Shown here in pieces: positions 1 to 9,190 of a DNA stretch of 34,399 nucleotides. Where the stretch lies: NCBI RefSeq assembly GCF_024753135.1, contig NZ_JANUGP010000049.1, positions 1 through 34,399 of the forward strand. Reading direction: 5' to 3'. The translations under genes were made by a program, and so were the position numbers. Each line of letters opens with the position of its first letter. Positions within the stretch are counted from its first letter, which is position 1. The notes below the pieces were generated by a model that was given only the letters and a program-made list of their open reading frames with translations, did not search any database and was not told the origin of the DNA. The stretch comes from Streptomyces pyxinicus. GTDB taxonomy: Bacteria > Actinomycetota > Actinomycetes > Streptomycetales > Streptomycetaceae.

Positions 1-1
1 A

Positions 2-329
2 GACTTCGTGTTCATGGTCCGCGAGACCTCGCAGATGTTCATCACCGGCCCCGACGTGGTCAAGGCGGTCACCGGCGAGGAGATCACCCAGAACGGCCTG
101 GGCGGCGCCGACGTGCACGCCGAGACCTCCGGCGTCTGCCACTTCGCGTACGACGACGAGGAGACCTGCATCGCGGAGGTGCGCTACCTCCTCTCGCTCC
201 TCCCGCAGAGCAACCGGGAGTTCCCGCCGTGCGTGCCGTGCGCCGATCCGCCCGCCCGGCGGTCGCAGGCGCTGCTGGACCTGGTCCCGGCGGACGGCAG
301 TCGGCCGTACGACATGGCCGAGGTCATCG
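2..329 (+). pseudogene. Acyl-CoA (propionyl-CoA) carboxylase beta subunit, internal fragment
   Basis: The fragment reads about 109 residues of a carboxyltransferase beta subunit from the first full codon. It contains the TSQMFITGPDVVKAVTGEE stretch, the GGADVHAETSGV motif and the segment ending LVPADGSRPYDMAEVI. It aligns to roughly residues 175-285 of the intact paralogue at 23709-25253. The 5' part lies outside the window. The 3' part is lost: near base 329 the sequence switches, in another frame, to a short-chain dehydrogenase. The residues around 215-250 also look degraded compared with family members. It is either a genuine deletion remnant or a misjoined assembly, and no functional product is expected. 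The identification is secure because the family is highly conserved here. Confidence 0.85.
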
Positions 330-809
330 ATCCTCGTCAACAACGCCGGCATCACCGGGACCTTCTTCGAGCCGCCCAGTGCCGCTACCGCCGAGCAGGC
401 GCGGGAGGTGTACGACACCAATGTCTTCGGTGTGTTGACGGTGACCAACGCGATGCTGCCCGTGCTGCGCCGCTCTCCGGCCGGCCGAATCGTCAACGTG
501 TCCTCGACCGTCGGCTCGCTGACCCTCAACGCGGACCCGTCCGCCGGCTTCGGCAGCTATAACCTGGTGACCCACCAGTCCTCCAAGGCGGCCCTGAACG
601 CGCTGACCGTCGCCTACGCGCGGGAACTGCGGAACACGCCGATCAAGGTCAACACGGCCAACCCGGGTTTCACCGCGACCGACATGAACGGCCACCGCGG
701 CCACCGGACGGTCGAACAGGGCGCCGTCACCGCCGTACGACTGGCGCTGCTCGGTGCCGACGGCCCCACTGGCACCTCCCAGGACGACACTGGCACCGTC
801 CCCTGGTGA
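330..809 (+). pseudogene. Short-chain dehydrogenase/reductase, 3' fragment
   Basis: Reading from base 330 gives ILVNNAGITGTFFEPP, then the VNVSST strand and a C-terminus with NTANPGFTATDMNGHRG, ending in TGA at 807. This is the C-terminal two thirds of a carbonyl-reductase-type SDR. The N-terminal Rossmann half with the nucleotide-binding glycines is missing, because the frame joins directly to the carboxylase fragment. Where relatives have the catalytic Tyr of the YxxSK motif, this sequence has THQSSK, so Tyr appears replaced by His. The truncation and the lost Tyr both argue for a dead gene. A long perfect hairpin follows the stop. Confidence 0.8.
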
Positions 810-823
810 CCCGGGTCCGCAAC

Positions 824-878
824 GTGCCGAAGCCCTGCGGGGACCGTCCGCGATCCGGTCCCCGCAGGGCTTCGGCAC
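824..878. terminator. Perfect 23-bp stem hairpin, bidirectional terminator
   Basis: Bases 824-846 are perfectly complementary to 856-878, with a 9-base loop. The hairpin lies between the converging 3' ends of the SDR remnant (stop at 809) and the hydrolase remnant (stop at 884). There is no T tract, as is common for actinobacterial terminators. It was probably the shared terminator of the two genes when they were intact. Confidence 0.8.
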
Positions 879-883
879 GACGG

Positions 884-1635
884 TCACCGCGTGACGAAGT
901 CGACCAGCGCCGGCCCGAGAACCTCCGGCAGCACCCGGTGCCACACCCCGGGCAGCTCCAGCCGCCGCCGTCGCCTTCGAGGCATCCAGCAGCCACTCCC
1001 CGGTGTGGTCGCTGTTGACGACCAACGTCTCCGTCCGCAGGGCGGCAATCCGCGCGACGGGTATCCGGCCGTCACCCATGACTGCGGTGTCGTAGGGAAG
1101 GGTGTACGAGAGCGCCTCGTTGGACGGCCACAGCGGGCTGTCCTTCCACTCCCGGACCCAGTCCGGCGGCGGGAAGCCGACGTGCTCGGCCAGAAAGTAC
1201 TCGACGGCCTCACCACGCCGGCCGTCGGCGAGCAGCGCGTCGAGGCCCCCGGCGAACCCGGGGCGGGACACGGAAGCCGGGGATCCGGTAAGGCGGCTCC
1301 AGCAGCGCCAGCCGGCTGATCGGCGCACGGCGAGGGCCGTCTCCAGCGCCAGGATCGCACCGCTGGATCCGCCGAACACCGCGGCGTCACCGCCGCTTCG
1401 CGATGACGGCTTCCAGGTCCTCGATCTCCCGCCGCACCGCGTACGCGGGGGAGTCCCCGCTCTGACCGCGGCCGCGCCGATCGTAGGCGTAGACGGGCAG
1501 CTGCCCGGCCAGGTGCGGCACGAGCGTGTCGAACGCCGTGTGGTCGCGAAAGCCACCGCCGAGCAGCACGATCGGGGGACCCTGCCCCGCCTTCTGAAAA
1601 GCGCCACGGTCCGAACGCGGCACCGCATCGCGGGG
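884..1635 (-). pseudogene. Alpha/beta hydrolase, multiply frameshifted
   Basis: Three minus-strand frames must be combined to read one alpha/beta hydrolase. The N-terminal part (about 1620-1390) has GQGPPIVLLGGGFRDHTAFD and YAYDRRGRGQSGD. The next (about 1395-1330) has AAVFGGSSGAILALE, the nucleophile-elbow region. The first frame returns for ISRLALLEPPYRIPG (about 1325-1270). The second frame carries LDALLADGRRGEAVEYFLAE and TLPYDTAVMGDGR. A third ends VLPEVLGPALVDFVTR with TGA at 884. That is about four frame changes in 750 bases, so the gene is decayed or this stretch is badly sequenced. The elbow has GGSSG where GHSSG is usual. Its 5' end runs directly into the truncated 5' end of qcrB, with no intergenic space. 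Confidence 0.75.
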
Positions 1636-3335
1636 CGAACGCGTAGCCGACTGGATGGACGGCCGGCTCGCCATCTACCAATGGGACAAGCTGACCCGCA
1701 AGGTCTTTCCCGAGCACTGGTCGTTCATGTTCGGCGAGATCGCGCTCTACAGCATCGTCATCCTGCTCCTCACCGGAGTCTGGCTCACCCTGTTCTTCCG
1801 GCCGGACATGACCGAGACCGTGTACCACGGCTCGTACGTCCCGCTCCAGGGTGTGCGGATGTCGGACGCCTACGCCTCCACCCTCAAGCTCAGCATCAAG
1901 GTGCGCGGCGGCCTGTTCATCCGCCAGCTGCACCACTGGGCGGCTCTCACCATGGTCTGCCGCGCTCTGCGCGCACACACTGCGGCACTTCCTCACCGGC
2001 TCGTTCCGCAAGCCGCGCGGGATGAACTGGCTGATCGGCTACGTGACCTTGATCCTGGCCGTCCTGGAAGGCTTCGTCGGCTACTCGCTCCCCGACGACT
2101 TGCTCTCCGGCACCGGTCTGCGCACCGCCGAGGGCGTCACCCTCGCCATCCCACTGGTCGGCACCTACCCGCAGAGGTTCCTGTTCGGCGGCGAGTACCC
2201 GGGCCACGACATCGTCTCGCGGTTCTACAGCATCCACATCCTGCTGATCCCGGGCATCCTGGCGGCCCTGGTCACCGTCCACCTGATCCTGGTCTTCTAC
2301 CACAAGCACACCGAGTTCCGCGGCGCCGGCCGGACCGAGAACAACGTCGTACGGCAGCCCCTGATGCCGGTCTACACGGCCAAGGCCGGCGGCTTCTTCT
2401 TCATGGTCTTCGGTGTGCTCGCGGCGATGGCGGCCATCGCCCAGGTCAACCCCGTGTGGACCTACGGCCCCTATCGCCCCGACCAGATCTCCCAGGGTTC
2501 CCAGCCCGACTGGTACATGGGCTTCCTCGAAGGCGCCCTGCGGGCCATGCCGGCCTGGGAGTTCACCGCCGGCGGCTACACCGTCAACCTCGGCGTACTG
2601 ATCCCCGCCGCCGTCCTGCCCACGCTGATGATGGCCGTGTTCGCCCTGTGGCCGTTCCTGGAGGCCTGGGTCAGCGGCGACCGCGGCGAGCGCCGTCTCC
2701 TCGACCGGCCGCGCGACCACCCCACGCGCACCGTGTTCGGTGTCTCCTTCGTCGCCCTGTACCTCGTGCTCTTCTTCGGCGGCGCCAGCGACGTCCTGGC
2801 CGAGCTGTTCCACCTGTCGCTGAACCAGATCACCTGGGCGGTGCGGATCGGCATCTTCCTGGTCCCGGCGGTGGCGTACGTCGTCACCCGGCGGATCTGC
2901 CTCGGTCTGCAGCGGCGGGAGCGGGACACACTCCTGCACGGCCGCGAGACCGGCCGGATCAAGCGGCTGCCGCACGGTGAGTTCGTGGAGGTGCACGAAC
3001 GGCTCGACCGCGAACGGGAATACGCGCTGCTGGCCCGCGAGGACTGCACGCCGTCGGCGGCGCCCACACCGGAACACGGCGGCATCCCCAACCCCAACCG
3101 GCGCGGGCAACTGCTGTGGTACCGGCTCAGCCGCTGGCTGTACGGCAACCAGATACCCAAGCCGAGCCCGCAGGAGATGCGCGAGGCCCTGGTGCACCTC
3201 TCCCACCCGGCGGGCGGCCGCGCCCCGCTCGACGGGCACGGCACCACGGACGGCCACGGATCGCCGGGCGGACACCTGCAGGTCGGCGTCCGCCACCCCG
3301 CGCGGGGACCTGAACCGGACTCGGAACTGCTCTGA
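1625..3335 (+). pseudogene. qcrB: Cytochrome bc1 complex cytochrome b subunit, single frameshift
   Basis: The protein matches the actinobacterial diheme cytochrome b that passes electrons from menaquinol towards cytochrome c. Matching starts at GERVADWMDGRLAIY, just before ATG 1655; the usual first 25-30 residues are replaced by the neighbouring hydrolase remnant. Heme ligands are recognisable in QLHHWAA, CAHTLRHF, FYSIHILL and VHLILVFYHKH, and the Qo motif appears as QPDWYMGF. One extra base near 1958 moves the reading frame: removing that T aligns LTMV to AALCAHTLRHF without a gap. The remainder is open to TGA at 3335, with a typical cytoplasmic tail. The qcrA and qcrC genes that normally precede qcrB are absent, so this is a displaced second copy. 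It is a pseudogene unless the indel is a sequencing error. Confidence 0.85.
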
Positions 3336-3372
3336 CCCGGCGGCCACACAGCGGAGCGCCGGTCCGGTGAGA

Positions 3373-3409
3373 GCGGCGCGGGTGATCAGGGGACGGTCAC
3401 CCGCGCCGC
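3373..3409. terminator. Hairpin downstream of qcrB
   Basis: GCGGCGCGGGTGA at 3373-3385 pairs with TCACCCGCGCCGC at 3397-3409, giving a 13-bp GC stem and an 11-base loop 38 bases after the qcrB stop. It has no T tract and is likely a terminator of the actinobacterial type. Confidence 0.6.
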
Positions 3410-3539
3410 GGTCGTACCGACCACCACGGCCGGCCCGCCGGACCGCTGCCACAGGGTCCCGGCCCGCCCGGCCGGCATACAAGGTTCCGCTCCCCAACCG
3501 GTCGTCCGGCGCTCGCTCCGGACCGCGTACGGAGGCCCG

Positions 3540-3902
3540 ATGACCACCACACCCTGGCGCCGGGACGCCGTCCGTCCCGAGTCCATCACCGGCGCGCGCC
3601 CCGGTCTCACCCGGGACCTGCGCGGCCGGCAGCGCCGCTATCTGACGGCCATGCTGGTGCGCACCGCCTGTGTGGCCTTGCTGGCCGCCACTTGGAACCG
3701 CTGGCCCGTGGTCGCGTTCGGCGCCCTGGCCGGCGCGGTGGGCATCCCGTACGTCGCCGTGGTGGTCGCACAGGCTCACTGGCGTCAGCAGCGTGGCGCA
3801 CGCCATTCGGTGACGGGGGAGCGGGACGGGCCCGAGCCCGCCACCCGCGTCGTCCTCGAACCCGCCCTGACCCTGCCGCCGGAACGAGACACCACGGGCT
3901 GA
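3540..3902 (+). CDS. DUF3099-family small membrane protein
   Basis: This 120-residue protein contains ITGARPGLTRDLRGRQRRY followed by two hydrophobic segments (about residues 37-52 and 55-76) and a charged, disordered C-terminal tail. This is the arrangement of the actinobacterial DUF3099 family: a short basic cytoplasmic lead and a two-helix membrane hairpin. The function of the family is unknown. The ATG at 3540 is supported by GGAGG at 3532-3536. It is the only gene in the first 4.6 kb that reads without a break. It is transcribed in the same direction as qcrB but separated from it by a hairpin, so it probably has its own promoter. Confidence 0.75.
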   Translation: MTTTPWRRDAVRPESITGARPGLTRDLRGRQRRYLTAMLVRTACVALLAATWNRWPVVAFGALAGAVGIPYVAVVVAQAHWRQQRGARHSVTGERDGPEPATRVVLEPALTLPPERDTTG

Positions 3903-3959
3903 GCCGCCCCGGCAGCCCGGCAGGAGGGCCGTTCGGGCTGGATCACCTATGCGGCCAGG

Positions 3960-4690
3960 CACACTCGGACCCTGTCCGAATCGCTTGCAGGCCCGCCACC
4001 CGTCCGCGGATGCGAACCGGACGACCCGGGCCCGCCCCACCGCCAGGTCGCTGTCCTCCGCGATCAGCCGCAGTCGTACCTTTTCCAGGCCGGTCAGGCC
4101 GCCCAGTTCGGCCCGGCCGGCCGCCGTCACCGGGACGAAGCGGAGGGCGAAGTCCCGGTGCGCCGGTGCGGGCAGCGAGGTGATCGGCCGCGCCTGCACC
4201 GGGATCACCGCGTTGTCGGCGGTGACGCACAGTTCGATGTCCCGCGGCGCCCCCCCGGTGGTCGGTGACGGCCTTGCCCAGGCCCCGGATCTCCGCGAGC
4301 GGCCTCAGTACGCGGGTCTCCAGCACGGCGTCACACCAGCCGGGCCGGCTGACCGTCCGCACGCCGTCACCCGAGAGCCGGACGGAGAGCGGCTCGGTCT
4401 CACCGCCCACCAGCGCGTTTCCCGCGCCGGGAAGCACGTCCAGCGGACAGCTCTCGCGGTCCCCGGTCACCGGGTCGGCGGTGAACAGCACGCCGGACAT
4501 GCCGGCCGTCACCTGTCCCGCACGATCGCCGAGAGGGGAACGCGCTCGCCGGCAGCGCCGCCGTCCCCGCTCGCGATCTCCGTCCCGCCCCCAGACCCGT
4601 CGGCCGCCATCAGCCCGCTGTGGTAGGCCGCGCGATCCGATACGCTGGAACGCGCACAGCGCTCCACGGCCACCGCGCCCGCTCTTCCAC
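3960..4690 (-). pseudogene. PEP synthase / rifampicin phosphotransferase-like fragment, frameshifted
   Basis: Minus-strand reading recovers part of the ATP-grasp domain of the PEP-utilising enzyme family. The first frame reads AAYHSGL and ERVPLSAIVRDR. After a shift near 4510 come VTAGMSGVLFTADPVTGDRE and VLPGAGNALVGGETEPLSVR. A second shift near 4255, at a run of seven C, leads to RDIELCVTADNAVIPVQARP followed by ITSLPAP, the usual end of that domain. Both the N-terminal start and the C-terminal phosphohistidine and PEP domains are absent. What follows the ITSLPAP segment is open but not recognisable, so the left limit is approximate. It is probably a relic; whether it was a rifampicin phosphotransferase or a PEP synthase cannot be told from this piece. 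Confidence 0.7.
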
Positions 4691-4695
4691 GGGGC

Positions 4696-5313
4696 GTGGA
4701 TACGATCACACGCATGTTCGTAGAGACCGTCACTTCCCTCGTCACCGCCACCGTCGCCGTGGTCGGTATACCCGCGGTCTATCTGCAGGCTCGCGCAGCC
4801 CGACTGTCGGCCGAAGCCACGGGACGGGCACAGTTGCACCACACGCGGCAAACAACCCAGCACGCGGCGAGCGTCGAGGTACTGGCGGCCGCAGACGAAT
4901 TGCAGCGCGCCTGTGACCTCAGCGGCAGCGCGGCCTGGTGGCTGACCACGATCTACGAAGACGAAGGCGGCGACGACGCCAGGCGCGCGGAGCGAGCCAG
5001 AGAACAGAGGGAAAGCGCCGGACAACGACACGAAGAGGCGCTCGATCATGCCTTCGAGGCATATGAGCGTCTGGTCAAAGCGGTGGCACGGCTGGAGTTG
5101 GAAGGCCCCGACCAACTCATCAACTCAGCGGCCAGGCTGGCCGATCTCGGAGACTTGCTTCAGCTTCCAGGACGCAGCACGGGCTTCGACGAGGACGAGC
5201 TGGTCTACGTGACGGAGCATGAACAGCAGCCCTTCACCTGGGTTGTCAGCCAATTCGCCGAAGCACGACGCACGTTCATCCTCCACGCCCGCTCCTACTT
5301 CAACGACGTCTAA
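4696..5313 (+). CDS. Hypothetical protein with N-terminal membrane helix and helical body
   Basis: I do not recognise this 205-residue protein. It has one hydrophobic helix near the N-terminus (about residues 10-29, VTSLVTATVAVVGIPAVYLQ). A long, charged, Ala/Glu/Arg-rich helical region follows to about residue 130, suggestive of a coiled coil, and then a short globular-looking end. The GTG at 4696 gives the full ORF; the ATG at 4714 would remove only six residues, and neither has a strong ribosome site. Codon use is less extreme in GC than in its neighbours. Short Streptomyces proteins with this layout (one helix plus coiled coil) are common and uncharacterised. The gene reads cleanly, unlike those to its left. 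Confidence 0.6.
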   Translation: MDTITRMFVETVTSLVTATVAVVGIPAVYLQARAARLSAEATGRAQLHHTRQTTQHAASVEVLAAADELQRACDLSGSAAWWLTTIYEDEGGDDARRAERAREQRESAGQRHEEALDHAFEAYERLVKAVARLELEGPDQLINSAARLADLGDLLQLPGRSTGFDEDELVYVTEHEQQPFTWVVSQFAEARRTFILHARSYFNDV

Positions 5314-5363
5314 GCCGGTGCGAGCCGCCTCAAGGCCGCCCACGCCGGTGCTCTCCCCCCCGG

Positions 5364-5798
5364 TCAGAGCCGTCCGGGCCCCTCCTCGCCGGCCCCCTGC
5401 CGCTTCGCGGTCGCCTGGTGGGCCAGGAGCCGCCACGCGCCGTCCGCCCGGACCCACACCCCGATCGAGCGGTTGGCCAGGCGTATGCGTGTTCCGCCCG
5501 CGGTCATGTCGGCCCGCGTGTCACCGATCACCACGGCGGTGTCACCGACCACCGTCACGGTCTCGATGTGGTGATCGATCCGGTGATAGACGTAATGGCC
5601 GCTCTCGCATTTCCCGACGAACGATTCGAGGGTGTCCTCAGTTCCGCTGGAATGCGTGTACGTGAGTTCCGGGCGGACGAGCGCGGTGAAGCCCCCGAAG
5701 TCCCGCCGCACGAGGGTGTCGAAGCGGCGCTGCTCCAGGACTCGCAGGTCACCGGCATGGTCCGGGTGGTCGCGGGGCACGGGCGTCCTCCAGTCCAC
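5364..5798 (-). CDS. NTF2-like (SnoaL/DUF4440) family protein
   Basis: The 144-residue protein has the alpha+beta cone layout of the NTF2-like superfamily. An N-terminal helix LRVLEQRRFDTLVRRDFGGF precedes LVRPELTYTHSSGTEDTLES, and the final strands end IGVWVRADGAWRLLAHQAT. Members with this ending are usually annotated DUF4440 or ketosteroid-isomerase-like. They can be isomerases, cyclases or simple binding proteins, and no specific substrate can be deduced. It is divergent from the TrpB2-led operon with 184 bases between the two starts, so the genes may share a regulatory region. The ATG at 5798 is the first in-frame start; I see no strong ribosome site. Confidence 0.75.
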   Translation of the reverse strand: MDWRTPVPRDHPDHAGDLRVLEQRRFDTLVRRDFGGFTALVRPELTYTHSSGTEDTLESFVGKCESGHYVYHRIDHHIETVTVVGDTAVVIGDTRADMTAGGTRIRLANRSIGVWVRADGAWRLLAHQATAKRQGAGEEGPGRL

Positions 5799-5982
5799 GC
5801 CGGGGAAACCGTCGGACTCCCACTGTGCGCAGACGGCCGGCGGACAGTCGCGCGTATTTCGGACTAGTCAGAACTGCCGATCCGGGGCCCCGCGCAGTCA
5901 GGCAGAAAGGGCGAAGCTGCCGCACATTCCCGCTCCTACGATGTCGAAACAGGAACGTCCTGGCTCCCGAGAGGAATCACCG

Positions 5983-7350
5983 GTGCTGAAGCGCGTCCTG
6001 CTGTCCGAGGCCGATCTGCCCGACCGCTGGTACAACATCCTTCCCGACCTGCCCGCGCCCCTGCCCGGCCCGCTCAACCCGGTGACGATGGCGCCGCTGC
6101 GTCCCGAGGACCTGGACGGCCTGCTCCCGCGGAAGGTCATCGAGCACGAGTTCACGCGGGACCGCTGGGTGGAGATACCGGAGCGGGTACGGGACGTCTA
6201 CAAGATCTGGCGGCCCTCCCCGCTGGTGCGGGCCGAACGCCTGGAGCGCGCGCTCGACACCCCGGCGCACATCTACTTCAAGTTCGAGGGCGTGTCGCCC
6301 TCGGGCTCCCACAAGCCCAACACCGCGGTCGTCCAGGCCTATTACGCCGCCGAGGAGGGCGTCCGCCGGCTGACGACGGAGACCGGGGCGGGCCAGTGGG
6401 GCTCGGCCCTGTCGTTCGCCGGAGCGCTGTTCGGGCTGGAGGTGAACGTCTACATGGTGCGCGCGTCCTTCGAGCAGAAGCCGTACCGCAAGTCGCTGAT
6501 GCGGAGTTGGGGGGCCCAGGTGTACGCCTCGCCCTCGGAACGGACCGAGGCCGGACGCCAGGTCCTGGCCAAGGACCCGGACTCGCCCGGCAGCATCGGC
6601 ATCGCCATCAGCGAGGCCGTCGCGGACGCGCTGAGCCGGGACGACACCAAGTTCGCGCTGGGCTCCATCATGAACAACGTGCTGCTGCACCAGAGCGTGA
6701 TCGGTCTGGAGGCGAGGAAGCAGATGGAGATCATGGGGGAGTACCCCGACGTGGTGATCGGCTGCGTCGGCGGCGGCTCCAACTACGCGGGCCTCGCCTA
6801 CCCGTTCCTGCGGGACAGGCTCAGCGGCGAACACCCCCGGACCCGGTTCGTCGCCGCCGAACCCGAGGCCTGCCCGACCCTCACCCGGGGCCGGCTGGCC
6901 TACGACTACCCGGACACGACCGGCCTGACCCCGCCGCTGTACATGCACACCCTGGGGCACGACTTCATCCCCGGCGCCATCCACGCCGGCGGCCTGCGCT
7001 ACCACGGCGACGCGCCCAGCCTGTGCCTGCTGAAGGAACACGGTCTGGTGGAGGCGCGGGCGTTCCCGCAGACCGAGGTCTTCGACGCGGCGGTGCGCTT
7101 CGCCCGGAGCGAGGGCTTCGTCATCGCCCCCGAGTCCGCGCACGGCCTGAAGGCGGCGCTCGTCGAGGCGCTCGCCGCCCGGGAGGCCGGGCAGGAGCGG
7201 GTCGTGCTGTTCAACATCTCCGGGCACGGCATCTTCGACCTCGCGGCCTTCGACTCCTTCCTGGCGGGCACCCTGGAGAACCCGACGGTCACGGACGCGC
7301 AGATCGCCGCGAGCCTGACCGATCTCCCCTCGCCCGCCGCCTCGGCCTGA
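5983..7350 (+). CDS. TrpB2-type tryptophan synthase beta-like PLP enzyme
   Basis: The 455-residue protein is a fold-type II PLP enzyme of the TrpB2 branch. Diagnostic features are the N-terminal LSEADLPDRWYNILPDLP, the PLP lysine K111 in SPSGSHKPNT, the phosphate-binding CVGGGSNYAG, and the C-terminal NISGHGIFDL. TrpB enzymes join indole to L-serine through an aminoacrylate. TrpB2 forms work without a strict TrpA partner, and none is present here. GTG 5983 is preferred because GAGAGGAA lies about 7 bases upstream; an in-frame ATG at 5941 lacks a ribosome site. It is the first gene of a five-gene operon with tyrosine-to-pyrroline enzymes. It may therefore perform a beta-substitution on a pathway nucleophile rather than make tryptophan; that role is inference. 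Confidence 0.88.
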   Translation: MLKRVLLSEADLPDRWYNILPDLPAPLPGPLNPVTMAPLRPEDLDGLLPRKVIEHEFTRDRWVEIPERVRDVYKIWRPSPLVRAERLERALDTPAHIYFKFEGVSPSGSHKPNTAVVQAYYAAEEGVRRLTTETGAGQWGSALSFAGALFGLEVNVYMVRASFEQKPYRKSLMRSWGAQVYASPSERTEAGRQVLAKDPDSPGSIGIAISEAVADALSRDDTKFALGSIMNNVLLHQSVIGLEARKQMEIMGEYPDVVIGCVGGGSNYAGLAYPFLRDRLSGEHPRTRFVAAEPEACPTLTRGRLAYDYPDTTGLTPPLYMHTLGHDFIPGAIHAGGLRYHGDAPSLCLLKEHGLVEARAFPQTEVFDAAVRFARSEGFVIAPESAHGLKAALVEALAAREAGQERVVLFNISGHGIFDLAAFDSFLAGTLENPTVTDAQIAASLTDLPSPAASA

Positions 7351-7359
7351 GGCACGGCG

Positions 7360-9165
7360 GTGACGACGCGCCCCGAACTGCGGGGCACCTTCGGCGCGGT
7401 GTCCTCGACGCACTGGCTGGCCTCGGCGGCGGGCATGGCGGCCCTGGAGGCCGGCGGCAACGCCTTCGACGCCGCGGCGGCGGCCGGCTTCGTCCTCCAG
7501 GTGGTCGAACCCCACCTGAACGGGCCCGGCGGCGACGTGCCGGTCCTCCTCTTCGACGCCGCGGCGGGCCGCGCCCGGGTGATCTGCGGACAGGGGCCGA
7601 TGCCCCGAGCGGCGACACCGGCGGCGTTCCACTCGCTGGGACTGTCCCGCATCCCCGGCTCCGGGCTGCTCCCGGCCACGGTCCCCGGCGCGTTCGGGGC
7701 CTGGCTGAGACTCCTGGAGGAGTACGGCACCCTGCGGCTCGCCCAGGTCCTGGAGTACGCGATCGGCTACGCGGCCGACGGCTACCCGGTCCTGCCGAAG
7801 GCCGCCGAGGCCATCGCCGTCCTCGCGGACCTGTTCCGCGAGGAGTGGACGGAGTCCGGCCGCACCTACCTGGTGCGGGGCGCGCCGCCCCGCACCGGGT
7901 CCCGGCTGCGCAACCCCGCCCTGGCCGCGACCTACCAGCGGATCCTCAAGGAGGCCGAGGCCGCCGGCCCCGGCCGTGAGCGCCAGATACGCGCCGCGCA
8001 CGAGGCGTTCTACGGCGGCTTCGTCGCCGAGGCCGTCGACGCGCACCTGCGCACCGCCGCGCTGGACGCCACCGGACGGCGGCACCCGGGCCTGCTCACC
8101 GGTGACGACCTGGCCCGCTGGCAGCCGCCCGCGGAGGACACGGTCAGCCGCGCCTACCGGGGCACGGAGGTGCACAAGCCCGGCCCCTGGTCGCAGGGCC
8201 CCGTCTTCCTCCAGCAGCTCGCCCTGCTGGAGGGCTTCGACCTCGCGGCCATGGGCCTGGACAGCGCCGATCACCTGCATACCGTCGTCGAGTGCGCCAA
8301 GCTGGCCTACGCGGACCGGGAGGCCTGGTACGGCGACCCCGACTTCACCGGCGTACCGCTGTCCGCGCTGCTGGCCGACGACTACACCGCCGAACGGCGG
8401 CGGCTGGTCGGCGAGCGCGCGAGCGACACCCTGCGCCCCGGCGCGCCGGCGGGCCGCACGCCCTGGATCCCGCCGCTGGACGAGGCGGCACCGCCCACCG
8501 AAGGACCGTACTGGCGGGGGCAGCTGTACGACGGTCTGCCCACGGTGGCCGCCCCGGTGCTGGCCGCCACCGAGGCCCGCGGCGACACCTGCTGTCTGAC
8601 CGTCACCGACCGGCACGGCAACATGGTGGCCGCCACCCCCAGCGGCGGCTGGCTGAAGAGTTCCCCGGTGGTCCCGGGGCTCGGTTTCCCGCTGGGCACC
8701 CGGGGCCAGATGGCCTGGCTGGCGGAGGGCCACCCCAACTCCCTGGCACCGGGCAAGCGGCCCCGCACGACGCTGAGCCCCACCCTCGTCGTGGCGGACG
8801 GCCGGGCCCGGCTGGCGTTCGGCACACCGGGCGGGGACCAGCAGGACCAGTGGACGCTGGGCTTCTTCCTGGCCCACACCGTCTTCGGCCTCGACCTGCA
8901 ACGCGCCACCGAGACCCTCGCCTTCCACTCCGAGCACGTCCCGTCGTCGTTCACGCCCCGCACCCACCGTCCGCTCGCCGTACGGATCGAGGCCCGGCAC
9001 TCCGAGGAGACCGCGGCCGGCCTCACCCGCCGCGGCCACGCCCTGGTGCCCGTCCCGGACTGGTCGTTGGGCAAGGTGTGCGCGGTGGGTGCCGAACCGG
9101 CCGACGGCCTGCTGCGCGCCGCCGCGTCACCGCGCGGCGGACAGGCGTACGCCGTCGCCCGCTGA
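7360..9165 (+). CDS. Gamma-glutamyltransferase-like protein, LmbA-type C-C hydrolase candidate
   Basis: This 601-residue Ntn-hydrolase-fold protein resembles gamma-glutamyltransferases. It has the N-terminal ASAAGMAALEAGGNAFDAA and EPHLNGPGGD motifs. The putative processing site and nucleophile is T410 in RGDTCCLTVTDRHGNM, matching the DTTH-type motif of the family. There is no signal peptide, so it is cytoplasmic, unlike periplasmic Ggt. Homologues encoded beside tyrosine hydroxylase and L-DOPA dioxygenase genes (LmbA in lincomycin) act in 4-alkylproline biosynthesis, cleaving the oxalyl side chain from the dihydropyrrole intermediate. The GTG at 7360 follows the TrpB2 stop by nine bases, and the next two genes are the expected partners. 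A general Ggt role remains possible but fits the context less well. Confidence 0.8.
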   Translation: MTTRPELRGTFGAVSSTHWLASAAGMAALEAGGNAFDAAAAAGFVLQVVEPHLNGPGGDVPVLLFDAAAGRARVICGQGPMPRAATPAAFHSLGLSRIPGSGLLPATVPGAFGAWLRLLEEYGTLRLAQVLEYAIGYAADGYPVLPKAAEAIAVLADLFREEWTESGRTYLVRGAPPRTGSRLRNPALAATYQRILKEAEAAGPGRERQIRAAHEAFYGGFVAEAVDAHLRTAALDATGRRHPGLLTGDDLARWQPPAEDTVSRAYRGTEVHKPGPWSQGPVFLQQLALLEGFDLAAMGLDSADHLHTVVECAKLAYADREAWYGDPDFTGVPLSALLADDYTAERRRLVGERASDTLRPGAPAGRTPWIPPLDEAAPPTEGPYWRGQLYDGLPTVAAPVLAATEARGDTCCLTVTDRHGNMVAATPSGGWLKSSPVVPGLGFPLGTRGQMAWLAEGHPNSLAPGKRPRTTLSPTLVVADGRARLAFGTPGGDQQDQWTLGFFLAHTVFGLDLQRATETLAFHSEHVPSSFTPRTHRPLAVRIEARHSEETAAGLTRRGHALVPVPDWSLGKVCAVGAEPADGLLRAAASPRGGQAYAVAR

Positions 9166-9190
9166 ACCACCGGAAAGGAACCCCGCACCC

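Noticed and set aside
1947..4208. Long minus-strand frame across qcrB and DUF3099
   Set aside because: Only its first part (PEP-synthase-like) is recognisable; the rest lies opposite real coding sequence and has no family features.
5977..9039. Very long open frame on the minus strand opposite the TrpB2 and GGT-like genes
   Set aside because: It is a shadow frame produced by the high GC third-position bias. Its protein is Gly/Arg/Val-rich with no motif, while the plus-strand frames carry clear families.
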